Source: Streptomyces misionensis (GTDB lineage Bacteria > Actinomycetota > Actinomycetes > Streptomycetales > Streptomycetaceae). Taken from it: a stretch of DNA of 64,000 nucleotides. The position numbers and the translations under genes are program-made. Within the stretch, counting starts at the first letter, position 1. The number at the start of each line of letters is the position of its first letter. Positions 8,712-16,759 of this stretch are shown here, piece by piece. The notes under the pieces are model-generated. The model saw only the letters and a program-made list of their open reading frames with translations. It had not been told where the DNA came from and made no database searches. The DNA is taken from NCBI RefSeq assembly GCF_900104815.1, contig NZ_FNTD01000004.1:5286501-5350500 (forward strand). Direction: 5' to 3'.

Positions 8712-8767
8712 CCGGGGGCGCGGGTGCGCCGGCGGCCGAAGGGCCGCCCGGTTCCCCGCGCCCCCGG
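8712..8767. terminator. Bidirectional terminator between the conservon operon and the NlpC/P60 gene
   Basis: A perfect 13-bp inverted repeat, CCGGGGGCGCGGG (8712-8724) and CCCGCGCCCCCGG (8755-8767), encloses a smaller hairpin (GGCGGCC/GGCCGCC). It lies between convergent stops. Confidence 0.8.
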
Positions 8768-8771
8768 GGCG

Positions 8772-9797
8772 CTATCCGGGTCGTACGGCGCCGAGCACCG
8801 GGTTGGACGCCAGCGGCGAGATCTTGACCCGGGCGCCCGGACGCGGCGCCTGTACGACCTTTCCGTCGCCCACGTAGATGGCCACGTGGGTGGCCTCCGG
8901 GAAGTAGATGACCAGGTCTCCCGGGCGCAGCCGACGCAGGGGGACCCTTTTCAGCCGGTGCCACTGTTCCTGGCTGGTGCGCGGGATCGGGGTGCCCGCG
9001 TGCTGCCACGCCTGGGAGGTCAGGCCGGAGCAGTCGTAGGCCGACGGGCCCTGCGCGCCCCAGACGTAGGGCTTGCCGAGCTGTTCCATCGCGAAGCGGA
9101 CGGCGCGTTCGCCCCCGGGGGAGGGCGGGCGGTCGTCGGGGAGCGAGCCCGCGGCGGTGAGGGCCTTCTGGGCCGCGTCGACGCCCTGCTGTTCCAGCCG
9201 GGTGACGGCGTCCAGCTGGTCGGGGGAGAGGGCGGCCAGCAGGCGTTCCACGTCGTGGAGCTTGTGCTGCACGGCGTCGCGTTGCTTCCTCTGCCGGCCG
9301 GCGAGCGACTGCTGGGTGTCGAGGGCCTTGCGGGCGGCGCGGGCGACGGCGTCCTTGCGCTGCTCGGCTCCGGTCAGCTTCGCCACCGTGCGGGCGCGTT
9401 GGCGCGCGAGTTCCTCGATGACATGGCTCTCGTCCAGCAGCTGCTGCGGGTCGGGGGCGAGCAGGAGGCTGATGTAGGGGCCGAGGCCGGATGCGCTCTG
9501 GTACTGCTGGCGGGCCAGCCGCCCGGCGTCGGCGCGGCTGTCCTGGAGGGCGAGCCGGGCGCGGGCCAGTTCGCCGTCGAGCCGTGTCACCTCGGCCTTC
9601 TGCCGCTGGAGCCGGTCGGCGGTGGCGTCGTAGGTCTCGGTGGCCTGCTCGGTCTGCCGGTAGAGCGTCTGAAGGTCCGTCAGCAGCTGGGAGACGGACC
9701 GCTGCGGCTGCGGTGCGGCGCCGGCGGGCACCGGCGCGAGGGCGGCCTGGGCCGCGACGGCGGCCGTGCAGGCCAGGCGCAGCAGCTTTCCTGACAC
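8772..9797 (-). CDS. Secreted NlpC/P60 (C40) peptidoglycan endopeptidase
   Basis: A 341-residue exported cell-wall hydrolase. The N-terminus (MSGKLLRLACTAAVAAQAALA, cleavage near AGA) is a signal peptide. Residues 30-210 are a long coiled coil rich in Gln, Arg and Ala, as in RipA- and SagA-type hydrolases. The C-terminal domain has YDCSGLTSQAW (catalytic Cys), TSQEQW, PGDLVIYF and THVAIYVGDG (catalytic His). Predicted to cut D-Glu-mDAP or similar stem-peptide bonds, with the coiled coil controlling access. Probably monocistronic. Confidence 0.93.
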   Translation of the reverse strand: MSGKLLRLACTAAVAAQAALAPVPAGAAPQPQRSVSQLLTDLQTLYRQTEQATETYDATADRLQRQKAEVTRLDGELARARLALQDSRADAGRLARQQYQSASGLGPYISLLLAPDPQQLLDESHVIEELARQRARTVAKLTGAEQRKDAVARAARKALDTQQSLAGRQRKQRDAVQHKLHDVERLLAALSPDQLDAVTRLEQQGVDAAQKALTAAGSLPDDRPPSPGGERAVRFAMEQLGKPYVWGAQGPSAYDCSGLTSQAWQHAGTPIPRTSQEQWHRLKRVPLRRLRPGDLVIYFPEATHVAIYVGDGKVVQAPRPGARVKISPLASNPVLGAVRPG

Positions 9798-9912
9798 GTC
9801 ATCACCTCGGGTGCGGAAGGGGTGGGCGCATTGCCGGGCCCTATCGCACCGCGATAATCAGACGTATCCGGGTGGGGCGCGCGCCGCGTGTGGGCGGTTC
9901 GGCGCATCTTTG

Positions 9913-10233
9913 TCACCCGCGCGTGTCACCCGGCTTGCCGGGCGGTGTCGCACGGGGCTTGGACCAGGGCCAGCGGAGCCGGCCGCCGGAGGTGTCGTCG
10001 GGGTCGTACGCGTACTTCCAGCCCTGGATCAGCCCGAGCCGCTTGCTGTGGCCGCGCGGCACCCGCCGGTAGACGTACACGGTGGGCGGGCCGCCGTCCG
10101 GGGCGGGGACGGGGACGCGGTACGTCTTCGGGGGGTGCCCGGTCGGGCCGACCAGGACGGGCAGCACGCGTCCGTCCATGGGGCCGCCCTCGAACGGGGT
10201 GTTCTGGCTCTTCACGGTCTCAGTCTCGGCCAT
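9913..10233 (-). CDS. Conserved hypothetical protein, about 106 residues
   Basis: A short Pro/Gly-rich protein (FEGGPMDGRVLPVLVGP, PTVYVYRRVPRGHSKRLGL, WKYAYDPDD). It has no signal peptide or membrane helix and no motif I can assign. It begins 14 bp inside the end of the upstream tetR gene, so the two are co-transcribed. The proline pattern recalls small proteins seen in many streptomycetes; the function is unknown. Confidence 0.72.
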   Translation of the reverse strand: MAETETVKSQNTPFEGGPMDGRVLPVLVGPTGHPPKTYRVPVPAPDGGPPTVYVYRRVPRGHSKRLGLIQGWKYAYDPDDTSGGRLRWPWSKPRATPPGKPGDTRG

Positions 10234-10879
10234 CGCGCGCGAAGGTGCCGAGGAGGGCCGCGGTCTGCTCGTCGCGGGCCGCGGTGACCGAGAGGACGGC
10301 GACGAACTGGTCCACCAGCCAGTCGCGCAGTTCGTCGGCGGGCGGCTGCTTGCCCTCGTCCAGCCAGATCAGGGAGGCCGCCTCCACGGCCGTGATCCAC
10401 ATCCGTACGGTCATCCGCAGCCGGGGCCCGGCGTCGGCGGCGCCGAGGTGGCTGAGGATGTGCTCGGCGGCGGCCCGGCGCACCCCGTCCACGATGGCCG
10501 TGGTGCGCGAGGTCTCCGCCACGCTGCCGCCCCGCAGCAGCGCCGAGAAGCCGGTGTCGTGCTCGTCCACGAAGGTCAGGTAGCGCTCCAGGGCGCGGGA
10601 CAGCCGGGCCAGCATCGGCCCCTGGCGCGGCTCGTCGAAGCACTGCCGCAGCGCGTCGGCGGCCGAGCCCAGCGCGGCCTCGTACAACTGCTGCTTGCCG
10701 CCCGGGAAGTACCGGTACACCAGCGGCCGCGACACCCCGGCCGCCTCCGCCACGTCGTCCAGCGACACGTCCTCGGGCGCCCGGTGCGCGAACAGGGACA
10801 GCGCGGCGTCGAGCAGCTGGCGCCGGCGCTCCTCGACGCTGAGCCGGCGGTAGGCGGGGGTGGCGGCCTGCGGGGTCAT
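10220..10879 (-). CDS. TetR-family transcriptional regulator
   Basis: A 219-residue repressor. The N-terminal helix-turn-helix is clear: RRRQLLDAALSLFA, VSLDDVAEAAGVSRPLVYRY, then FPGGKQQLY. The C-terminal ligand domain is typical in length. Start at ATG 10877-10879; the much longer reading frame through it is an artefact of GC-rich DNA. It is co-transcribed with the downstream hypothetical gene and faces the divergent hutD-like gene 141 bp away. Inducer and targets are unknown; the nearby AurF-like gene is a conceivable target. Confidence 0.92.
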   Translation of the reverse strand: MTPQAATPAYRRLSVEERRRQLLDAALSLFAHRAPEDVSLDDVAEAAGVSRPLVYRYFPGGKQQLYEAALGSAADALRQCFDEPRQGPMLARLSRALERYLTFVDEHDTGFSALLRGGSVAETSRTTAIVDGVRRAAAEHILSHLGAADAGPRLRMTVRMWITAVEAASLIWLDEGKQPPADELRDWLVDQFVAVLSVTAARDEQTAALLGTFARDGRD

Positions 10880-11020
10880 GCCACGCAGCGTAACTTGCGG
10901 GCACCGGGGAGCGCCGGGCCGCCGGCCGGCGGACCTCGCTCGACAACCGGGAGATCCACGGATACACACGTGGTGCCGGCTCCCGGGCCGGCATCGACGG
11001 CGGACGAGAGGGAGTGCGGG

Positions 11021-11596
11021 ATGACGGTGCGGGTGTTGAGGGCGGACGAACGTCCGGCGGCGCCGTGGAAGAACGGGGGCGGGCTGACCCGTGAGATCGC
11101 CGCGGCTCCCGGCGGCGCGGGGACCTCGGACTTCGAGTGGCGCGTCAGCCTCGCCGACGTGGACCGGGGCGGCCCGTTCTCCCGCTTCGAGGGGGTCGAC
11201 CGGATCATCACCCTGGTCGACGGCCCCGGCATGGTGCTGACCGTCGACGGTACGCCGCACACCGTGGCCGAACGCTACGCCCCCTTCGCCTTCCCCGGCG
11301 ACGCGGCCACCGACTGCCGGCTGCTCGGCGGCCCGCTCGTCGACTTCAACGTGATGACCCGGCGCGGCCGGGCCGCCGCGCGGGTGGAGATCGTCCGCGG
11401 ACGGACGGCGTTCTCGGCGCCGGCCGGGGCCACGCTGCTCGCGGTGGTGCTGGAGGGCTCCGCCGTCCTCGAAACGGCCGGCTCGGCCCTCGGCCGCCTC
11501 GACGCGGCCCTGACCGCCGACGCGGGCGACGAGGCCCTCGACGTCTCGGGCGTCGCCGCGCTGGTCACCCTCACCCGCACGACCGCGCCCCTCTGA
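11021..11596 (+). CDS. HutD-family protein
   Basis: A 191-residue bicupin-like protein. Family signatures are PWKNGGGLTREIA at residues 14-26, FEWRVSLADV, GPFSRFEGVDR and DFNVMTRRG. HutD proteins occur in histidine-utilisation operons and are proposed to limit pathway flux, but no hut genes are near, so the role here is open. Start ATG at 11021 with a GAGAGGGAG ribosome site; a longer frame from 10082 is spurious. It converges on the AurF-like gene 20 bp downstream. Confidence 0.88.
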   Translation: MTVRVLRADERPAAPWKNGGGLTREIAAAPGGAGTSDFEWRVSLADVDRGGPFSRFEGVDRIITLVDGPGMVLTVDGTPHTVAERYAPFAFPGDAATDCRLLGGPLVDFNVMTRRGRAAARVEIVRGRTAFSAPAGATLLAVVLEGSAVLETAGSALGRLDAALTADAGDEALDVSGVAALVTLTRTTAPL

Positions 11597-11616
11597 CCGT
11601 CTCCCGGCGGCGGTCC

Positions 11617-12555
11617 CTACGCCAGCAGGCCCGACGACCGCCACAGCCGCCGCCCGACGCCCCGCAGCACCCCGATGTCGTCCAGGAAGTCGGTCAGGCG
11701 CCTGGCGCCGGTCTGCATGACCTCCCGGCGGTGGGCACTGGCCTTGACCTGGGCCATGGCCTCGCGCTTGTCGAGGCCGACGTTGGTGTACACGTCGGGG
11801 TTGATGAAGGCGACGGAGAAGACGCGGGCGAACTCGCCGGAGGTGACCCGGGTGAACTCCTGGGACCAGCGGGGGGCCGTCACCATCTGCCGGCGCAACT
11901 CCTCGCGGGCGTAGCGGACATGGCGGGCCTCCTCCACCACGTGGATGCGGGTCACGCCCCGGATCAGCGGCTGCACCCGCTCGTCCGGGAAGGTCAGCCG
12001 CTGCATCCAGTCCAGGATCTCCTCGCCCAGCAGGGTCGCCGTGAAGGAACCGGGGGTCGTGGAGATGGTCTTGAAGAGGCGGCCCAGGTTCAGGTGGACC
12101 CTGCTCACCGGGTACCAGGGGGTGCCGCCGTGCGAGATCAGCCGGGCGAACATCTTGGAGTGGCGGCACTCGTCCTCGATCTCGGTGAGGGCGTAGCGGA
12201 CGTGCGCGCTCGTGGCCGCCTTGTCGTAGATGTGCCGGACCAGCAGCTGCATCAGGATGATCTCGAACCAGATGCCGAGCGAGGCCAGCGCCGCCGCCTC
12301 GTGCTGGGAGAGGAGGATGCGCTGCTCCTCGCTCATCCGCCGCCACATCGGGGTGTCGTACAGCGAGACCAGCTCCGGCGGCCAGAACCACTTGCCCTCC
12401 TCGAAGGGCGCCTCCCAGTCCAGCTCCTTGTCCGGGTCGAAGGAGTGCTTGGCGGAGGAGACGAGCAGTCGTTCGGCCACCTGTTCCCGGTCCTTGAGCA
12501 GGCCGAGCGCATCGCGCAGGCCGTCCAGCGCGTCCGCTTCCGTCAGGGTCGTCAT
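11617..12555 (-). CDS. AurF-like diiron oxygenase (p-aminobenzoate N-oxygenase family)
   Basis: A 312-residue helical protein with the AurF/CmlI diiron pattern: TEIEDECRHSKMF in the middle and HVVEEARHVRYA about 80 residues later, giving the paired carboxylate/histidine ligands. Characterised relatives oxidise aryl amines to nitro groups using dioxygen; the substrate here is unknown and the gene sits outside any obvious biosynthetic cluster. It starts 124 bp from a divergent ferritin-like diiron gene, and the pair may share control. Confidence 0.87.
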   Translation of the reverse strand: MTTLTEADALDGLRDALGLLKDREQVAERLLVSSAKHSFDPDKELDWEAPFEEGKWFWPPELVSLYDTPMWRRMSEEQRILLSQHEAAALASLGIWFEIILMQLLVRHIYDKAATSAHVRYALTEIEDECRHSKMFARLISHGGTPWYPVSRVHLNLGRLFKTISTTPGSFTATLLGEEILDWMQRLTFPDERVQPLIRGVTRIHVVEEARHVRYAREELRRQMVTAPRWSQEFTRVTSGEFARVFSVAFINPDVYTNVGLDKREAMAQVKASAHRREVMQTGARRLTDFLDDIGVLRGVGRRLWRSSGLLA

Positions 12556-12679
12556 GGCTCCGTCACCTCGTTACCCGGGGGGATGTCGTCCAGTCACTTA
12601 TGAGACTGCTTGTCAGCAAGGCCGTCAATCCCCCGCGCAGGACTTGTTGACCGCGCCCGCGCGTGTGAGCCTGCGAGGT
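12556..12679. promoter_or_regulatory. Shared promoter region of two divergent diiron genes
   Basis: This 124-bp region separates the starts of the AurF-like and ferritin-like genes. It contains a small dyad, CTTG-TCAG-CAAG at 12609-12620, in a GACTGCTTGTCAGCAAGGC context, which is a plausible TetR-type operator. No promoter hexamers can be called with confidence. Confidence 0.4.
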
Positions 12680-13789
12680 ATGCCGACCCACGACCTGTAC
12701 GCCAACGAGCCCGGAGCCTCCGCCTGGCACGTGCCCGCGTCCGGCGCGGCCAGGTTCAGCTGGGAGTACGACGACGGACGCGACCGCCTGCTGGCCCTGT
12801 ACCAGAAGGGCAAGGACAAGCAGTGGGACGGGACCCGGCGCATCGACTGGGACCTGGAGGTCGATCCGTACGACGCGCTCGGGACCCCCGACGAGGCGAT
12901 GGTCCTGTACGGGACGCCGTACTGGGACCGGATGACCGACAAGGACAAGGGCGAGCTGCGGCGGCACTTCGCCTCCTGGCAGTTCAGCCAGTTCCTGCAC
13001 GGCGAGCAGGGCGCGATGATCTGCGCGGCCCGGATCGTGGAGTCGGTGCCCGACCTGGACGCCAAGTTCTACTCCGCGACCCAGACCATGGACGAGGCCC
13101 GGCACGCCGAGATCTACGGCCGGTTCCTGCACGAGAAGATCGGGCTCCTCTACCCGATCAACGACAACCTCCGGTCGCTGCTGGACGACACCCTGCGCGA
13201 CAGCCGCTGGGACATGCCGTACCTGGGCATGCAGGTGCTCATCGAGGGCCTCGCGCTGGCCGCGTTCGGAATGATCCGGGACACCACCACCAAGCCGCTG
13301 CCCCGGCAGATCCTGACGTACGTCATGCAGGACGAGGCCCGGCACGTGGCCTTCGGGCGGATGGCGCTGCGCGACTACTACCGCCGGCTCACCGACGCCG
13401 AACTGCGCGAGCGCGAGGAGTTCGTCATCGAGGGCTGCCACCTGATGCGCGACCGGCTGCGCGGGGTGGAGGTGCTGGAGAACTTCGGCATCGCGCGCGC
13501 CGAGGCCGAACGGCTCAGCGAGCGCTCGGAGTTCCTCCAGCTCTTCCGCAAGCTGCTGTTCAGCCGCATCGTGCCCTGCGTCAAGGACATCGGGCTGTGG
13601 GGCGAGCGCCTCCAGCGTGCCTACGTCGACATGGGCGTCCTGGAGCTGGGGGACGCGAACCTGGACCAGCTGATGGCGCAGGACGAGGAACTGGCCGACC
13701 GGCTGGACGCCGAGCGGTTCGCGGTGGAGGAGCGGGAGCGGGTGGCCGAGGTGACGGAGGCGATCCGGGAGGGCGGAGAAGACGGCTGA
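12680..13789 (+). CDS. Ferritin-like diiron protein (R2-like fold)
   Basis: A 369-residue helical protein. Two diiron half-sites are visible: TQTMDEARHAEIYGRF around residues 135-150 and VMQDEARHVAFGRMAL around 215-230, each EARH-type, with an upstream Glu (HGEQGAM) probably completing the site. The fold resembles ribonucleotide reductase R2/R2-like oxidases but there is no R1 gene nearby. ATG at 12680 follows TGCGAGG. It diverges from the AurF-like gene, suggesting a two-enzyme oxidative function; the reaction is not predictable. Confidence 0.83.
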   Translation: MPTHDLYANEPGASAWHVPASGAARFSWEYDDGRDRLLALYQKGKDKQWDGTRRIDWDLEVDPYDALGTPDEAMVLYGTPYWDRMTDKDKGELRRHFASWQFSQFLHGEQGAMICAARIVESVPDLDAKFYSATQTMDEARHAEIYGRFLHEKIGLLYPINDNLRSLLDDTLRDSRWDMPYLGMQVLIEGLALAAFGMIRDTTTKPLPRQILTYVMQDEARHVAFGRMALRDYYRRLTDAELREREEFVIEGCHLMRDRLRGVEVLENFGIARAEAERLSERSEFLQLFRKLLFSRIVPCVKDIGLWGERLQRAYVDMGVLELGDANLDQLMAQDEELADRLDAERFAVEERERVAEVTEAIREGGEDG

Positions 13790-13838
13790 TTCCGGACTCG
13801 ATGGCTCTTTGTTCACCCTCGTGCAGTAGCGTGCTGGC

Positions 13839-14744
13839 GTGTCCATGCCTCCGCAGCAGCCGCCGTACCCCGATCAGCCGCAGCCCCCGTACGGCGGGCA
13901 GCCCCCGTACGGCCAGCAGCCCCCGCAGAATCCCGGCCCGTACGGCCAGCAGCCTCCGCAGAATCCCGGCCCGTACGGTCAGCAGCCTCCGCAGAACCCC
14001 GGCCCGTACGGCTCGCCGTACCCCCAGCAGCCCTATCCGCAGCAGCCCCAGCAGCCCCAGCCCCCGTACCAGGGCTGGAACGGCATGCCGCCCGTGGCGC
14101 CGCCGCCCCCGAAGAAGAGCCGGGTCGGCCTGATCCTCGGGATCGTCGGCGGTGTCGTCGTCCTGGTCGTGGGCGGCCTGGTCGCGCTCGGCGCGATCGG
14201 CTACAAGGCGGCGACCAGCTTCCCCGAGGGCAAGCGGAAGCTGACGCTGCCGCAGACGCTGCTCGACGGGAAGTACGAGCTGGCCAAGGACCTCTCCGAC
14301 ACCGAGGGCAAGCAGATCGGGCAGGAGGCGGACGGCGCCTGGGACGCCAAGGACACCCACGGTGTCGTCGGCAGCTACAGCCTGGGCGGCGACGAGACCA
14401 AGGGCACCCTGGTGGTGTCGGGCATGTACGGCCGGTTCAAGAACACCGACACGGCCCGGCGCAACATGATGAAGGGCGCCGCCCAGACCGACGGCGCCAA
14501 GGTCGCCGTGCAGCCCAAGGACTTCGACCTGGAGGTCACGGTCAGCTGCGAGGTGCTGACCCAGGAGCAGATCGGCTCCAGCGTCACGCTGCCCATGTGC
14601 GCCTGGGCCGACGACAACACCGGCGCCACGGTCGCCATCGTGGACATGGCGACCGTGGCGAAGGACCCGTCGACCATCGACCTGGCGGCCCTCGCCAAGC
14701 AGACCATCCAGATCCGCTCCGAGGCGGTCAAGCCGATTCTCTGA
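13839..14744 (+). CDS. Proline-rich, single-pass membrane protein
   Basis: A 301-residue protein. Residues 1-90 are low-complexity Pro/Gln/Gly/Tyr with three repeats of QQPPQNPGPYG; one transmembrane helix follows (VGLILGIVGGVVVLVVGGLV, about 97-117), then a roughly 180-residue domain of unknown type, probably extracellular, with two Cys (VSCEVL and PMCAWAD) that could form a disulfide. The architecture is common in actinobacteria; the function is unknown. Start GTG 13839 or ATG 13845. Its 3' end overlaps the convergent DUF3291 gene by 17 bp. Confidence 0.85.
   Translation: MSMPPQQPPYPDQPQPPYGGQPPYGQQPPQNPGPYGQQPPQNPGPYGQQPPQNPGPYGSPYPQQPYPQQPQQPQPPYQGWNGMPPVAPPPPKKSRVGLILGIVGGVVVLVVGGLVALGAIGYKAATSFPEGKRKLTLPQTLLDGKYELAKDLSDTEGKQIGQEADGAWDAKDTHGVVGSYSLGGDETKGTLVVSGMYGRFKNTDTARRNMMKGAAQTDGAKVAVQPKDFDLEVTVSCEVLTQEQIGSSVTLPMCAWADDNTGATVAIVDMATVAKDPSTIDLAALAKQTIQIRSEAVKPIL
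13911..14009 (+). repeat. Three tandem 33-bp repeats inside the proline-rich gene
   Basis: Units at 13911-13943, 13944-13976 and 13977-14009 differ at only a few positions and each encode 11 residues (GQQPPQNPGPY). Because the unit is a multiple of three, slippage changes only the length of the Pro/Gln-rich domain. Confidence 0.9.
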
Positions 14745-15213
14745 CCGCCGGCTCCTCGCCCGGCTCGAACGGCGCCCGCAGGGTGAACGCGTACGCCGTC
14801 GGGCCGTGCGCCCGCAGGTGCAGCAGCCGGTCCTCCGCCTCGGCGACCGTCGGGCGGTGGCCGGCCGGCACCCACCACAGCGCGGTCATCGCCTCCTCGA
14901 CGTGTTCGAAGAACTCCCTGCGCCGGGCCAGCAGTTCCCGGTGCCGGCCCCGGTACATGAACGCGGTCAGGGCCTTGGCGTCCCGCCACACCGACATGTT
15001 GACGATCAGCCACGGGTCGCCGAGGACCGGTGCGTCGGTCGCGTTGCCCGAGGTGCTCTGCAACCGCCAGAGGAAGCCGTCCGAGGCGTCCGCCACCGCG
15101 TTCACCGGGTCGAGCCCCTCCACGAAGTCCTTCAACTGCGGTGAGTCCAGCGGGTACTTGAGTCGGGCGATGTTGACCTGGGCCAGTTGGTGCACGGCTG
15201 CCGTATCCGTCAT
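14728..15213 (-). CDS. DUF3291 protein (dimeric alpha/beta-barrel-like)
   Basis: A 161-residue protein with the DUF3291 pattern: HQLAQVNIARLKYPLDSP at the N-terminus, LDPVNAVADASDGFLWRL, LIVNMSVWRDAKALTAFMY and a final WWVPAGHRPTVAEA segment. The family resembles small ABM/EthD-type monooxygenase folds, but no enzymatic function is established. It overlaps the convergent membrane-protein gene by 17 bp and lies 43 bp from the PBP gene stop. Confidence 0.88.
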   Translation of the reverse strand: MTDTAAVHQLAQVNIARLKYPLDSPQLKDFVEGLDPVNAVADASDGFLWRLQSTSGNATDAPVLGDPWLIVNMSVWRDAKALTAFMYRGRHRELLARRREFFEHVEEAMTALWWVPAGHRPTVAEAEDRLLHLRAHGPTAYAFTLRAPFEPGEEPAVRESA

Positions 15214-15256
15214 GGGCGCACCGTAGATCGGCCCGGCCGCCGCCGGTAGCCCCGTC

Positions 15257-16759
15257 TCAGCGGCCGAGCACCGCGCGCATCACGTCCCGCGCGATCGGGG
15301 CCGCGTCGCCGCCGCCGCTGATCTCGCCGCGGTCCGCCGAGGCGTCCTCCACCACCACGGCGACCGCCACCCCCGGCTCGGCCGCGCCGTCGGCCTGCGC
15401 CCAGGAGACGAACCAGGCGTAGGGCACCCCGGTGTTGCCCACCCCGTGCTGGGCGGTGCCGGTCTTGCCGCCGACGACCGCGCCCGGGATGGCCGCCCGG
15501 GTGCCGGTGCCCTCGCGGACCACGCCGGTCATCAGGTCCTTCAGCTGCCGGGCCGTGGACGGGCGCATCACCTGGCGGACCGGGCGCATCCCGCCGCCGG
15601 AGACCGTCTCGCCCCCGCGCCGGGTGGTCCGCTCCACCAGGTACGGCGTGTGCAGCCGGCCGTCGTCGGCGACGGCCGCCGCGACCATCGCCATCTGCAA
15701 CGGGGTGGCCCGCGTGTTGTACTGACCGATCGACGACAGCGCCAACTGGGCCTTGTCCACCCGGAAGTCGAAGGTGCTGGGCGCCACCGGGAACGGGATG
15801 CGCAGGCCCGTGTCGTTGAACCCGAACGCCTCCGCGGTGCTCTTCATGTCCCGCACCCCGACGTCCACGCCGAGCTTGGCGAAGACCGTGTTGCAGGACC
15901 ACTCGAAGGCGTCCCGCAGCGAGGTGTCCGCGCAGCCGTCGGCCTCGTTGGTCAGCCGGGTCCGGGTGCCCGGCAGCCGGTAGGGGTCGGGGGAGTCGGT
16001 GCGCGCGTCCGGGTCGGTGACCGCGCCCGCGTCCAGCGCCGCCGCCGCGGTGACCACCTTGAACGTCGAACCCGGCGGATAGGTCTGGCTCACCGCCCGG
16101 TTGAGCATCGGCTTCTCCGGGTCGCTGTTGAGCCGCGCCCACGCCGAGGCCGTCGCCTCGCCGTTGCCGGACAGCTGCGCCGGATCGTACGAGGGGCTGC
16201 TCACCAGCGCCAGGACCCGGCCGGTGGCCGGTTCGACCGCGGCCACCGCGCCCTTGCGCCCGGCGAGCCCCCGGTACGCCGCCTCCTGCGCGGCCCGGTG
16301 CAGCGTCGTCACCACGTTCCCGCCCGGACTGCGCCCGCGCGTCATGTCGTTCCACAGCGGCAGCGGCTGGAGCATCGGATCGGTGCCGGAGAGCACCCCG
16401 TCCTCGGCGTGCTCCAGGAACGTGGTGCCGTACGACTGGGAGGCGAAGCCGGTCACCGGGGCGTACAACGGGCCGTTCCGGTAGGCGCGTTCGTAGCGCA
16501 GTTGCTCATGCGTGTCCACGGAGCCGGTGACCGGCCGGCCGCCGACCAGGATGTCCCCGCGCGGCTGCTGGTAACGGGCGATGTCGGAGCGGCGGTTGGC
16601 CGGGTTCCCGGTGTAGGTGCCGGCCTGCACCAGCTGCACCCGGGCCGCGTTGACCAGCAGGGCCGCGAGCAGCAGGGTGCAGAAGGCGCAGGCGTGCCGG
16701 ATGCAGCGGGCCATCGGCCGCCCGCCCTCGCCGCCGCCCATGCCCGCGTACTCGCTCAC
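15257..16759 (-). CDS. Class B penicillin-binding protein (PbpA-like transpeptidase)
   Basis: A 500-residue peptidoglycan DD-transpeptidase. A single N-terminal membrane anchor (ACAFCTLLLAALLVNAARVQ) precedes a dimerisation region and the transpeptidase domain, with the active-site motifs in order: SxxK as YPPGSTFKVV (nucleophile Ser), SCN in FEWSCNTVF, and KTGT in VVGGKTGTAQ. The GTG start (16757-16759) overlaps the upstream FtsW/RodA stop as GTGA. The pair forms a SEDS-PBP elongation module: the SEDS protein polymerises glycan and this protein cross-links it. Whether it serves growth, division or sporulation is not visible. Confidence 0.93.
   Translation of the reverse strand: MSEYAGMGGGEGGRPMARCIRHACAFCTLLLAALLVNAARVQLVQAGTYTGNPANRRSDIARYQQPRGDILVGGRPVTGSVDTHEQLRYERAYRNGPLYAPVTGFASQSYGTTFLEHAEDGVLSGTDPMLQPLPLWNDMTRGRSPGGNVVTTLHRAAQEAAYRGLAGRKGAVAAVEPATGRVLALVSSPSYDPAQLSGNGEATASAWARLNSDPEKPMLNRAVSQTYPPGSTFKVVTAAAALDAGAVTDPDARTDSPDPYRLPGTRTRLTNEADGCADTSLRDAFEWSCNTVFAKLGVDVGVRDMKSTAEAFGFNDTGLRIPFPVAPSTFDFRVDKAQLALSSIGQYNTRATPLQMAMVAAAVADDGRLHTPYLVERTTRRGGETVSGGGMRPVRQVMRPSTARQLKDLMTGVVREGTGTRAAIPGAVVGGKTGTAQHGVGNTGVPYAWFVSWAQADGAAEPGVAVAVVVEDASADRGEISGGGDAAPIARDVMRAVLGR

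Noticed and set aside
10220..12391. A 723-residue minus-strand frame ending in the TetR sequence
   Set aside because: Only its last 219 codons are a protein (TetR). The rest overlaps hutD and the AurF-like gene in the wrong frame; GC-rich DNA rarely has stops.
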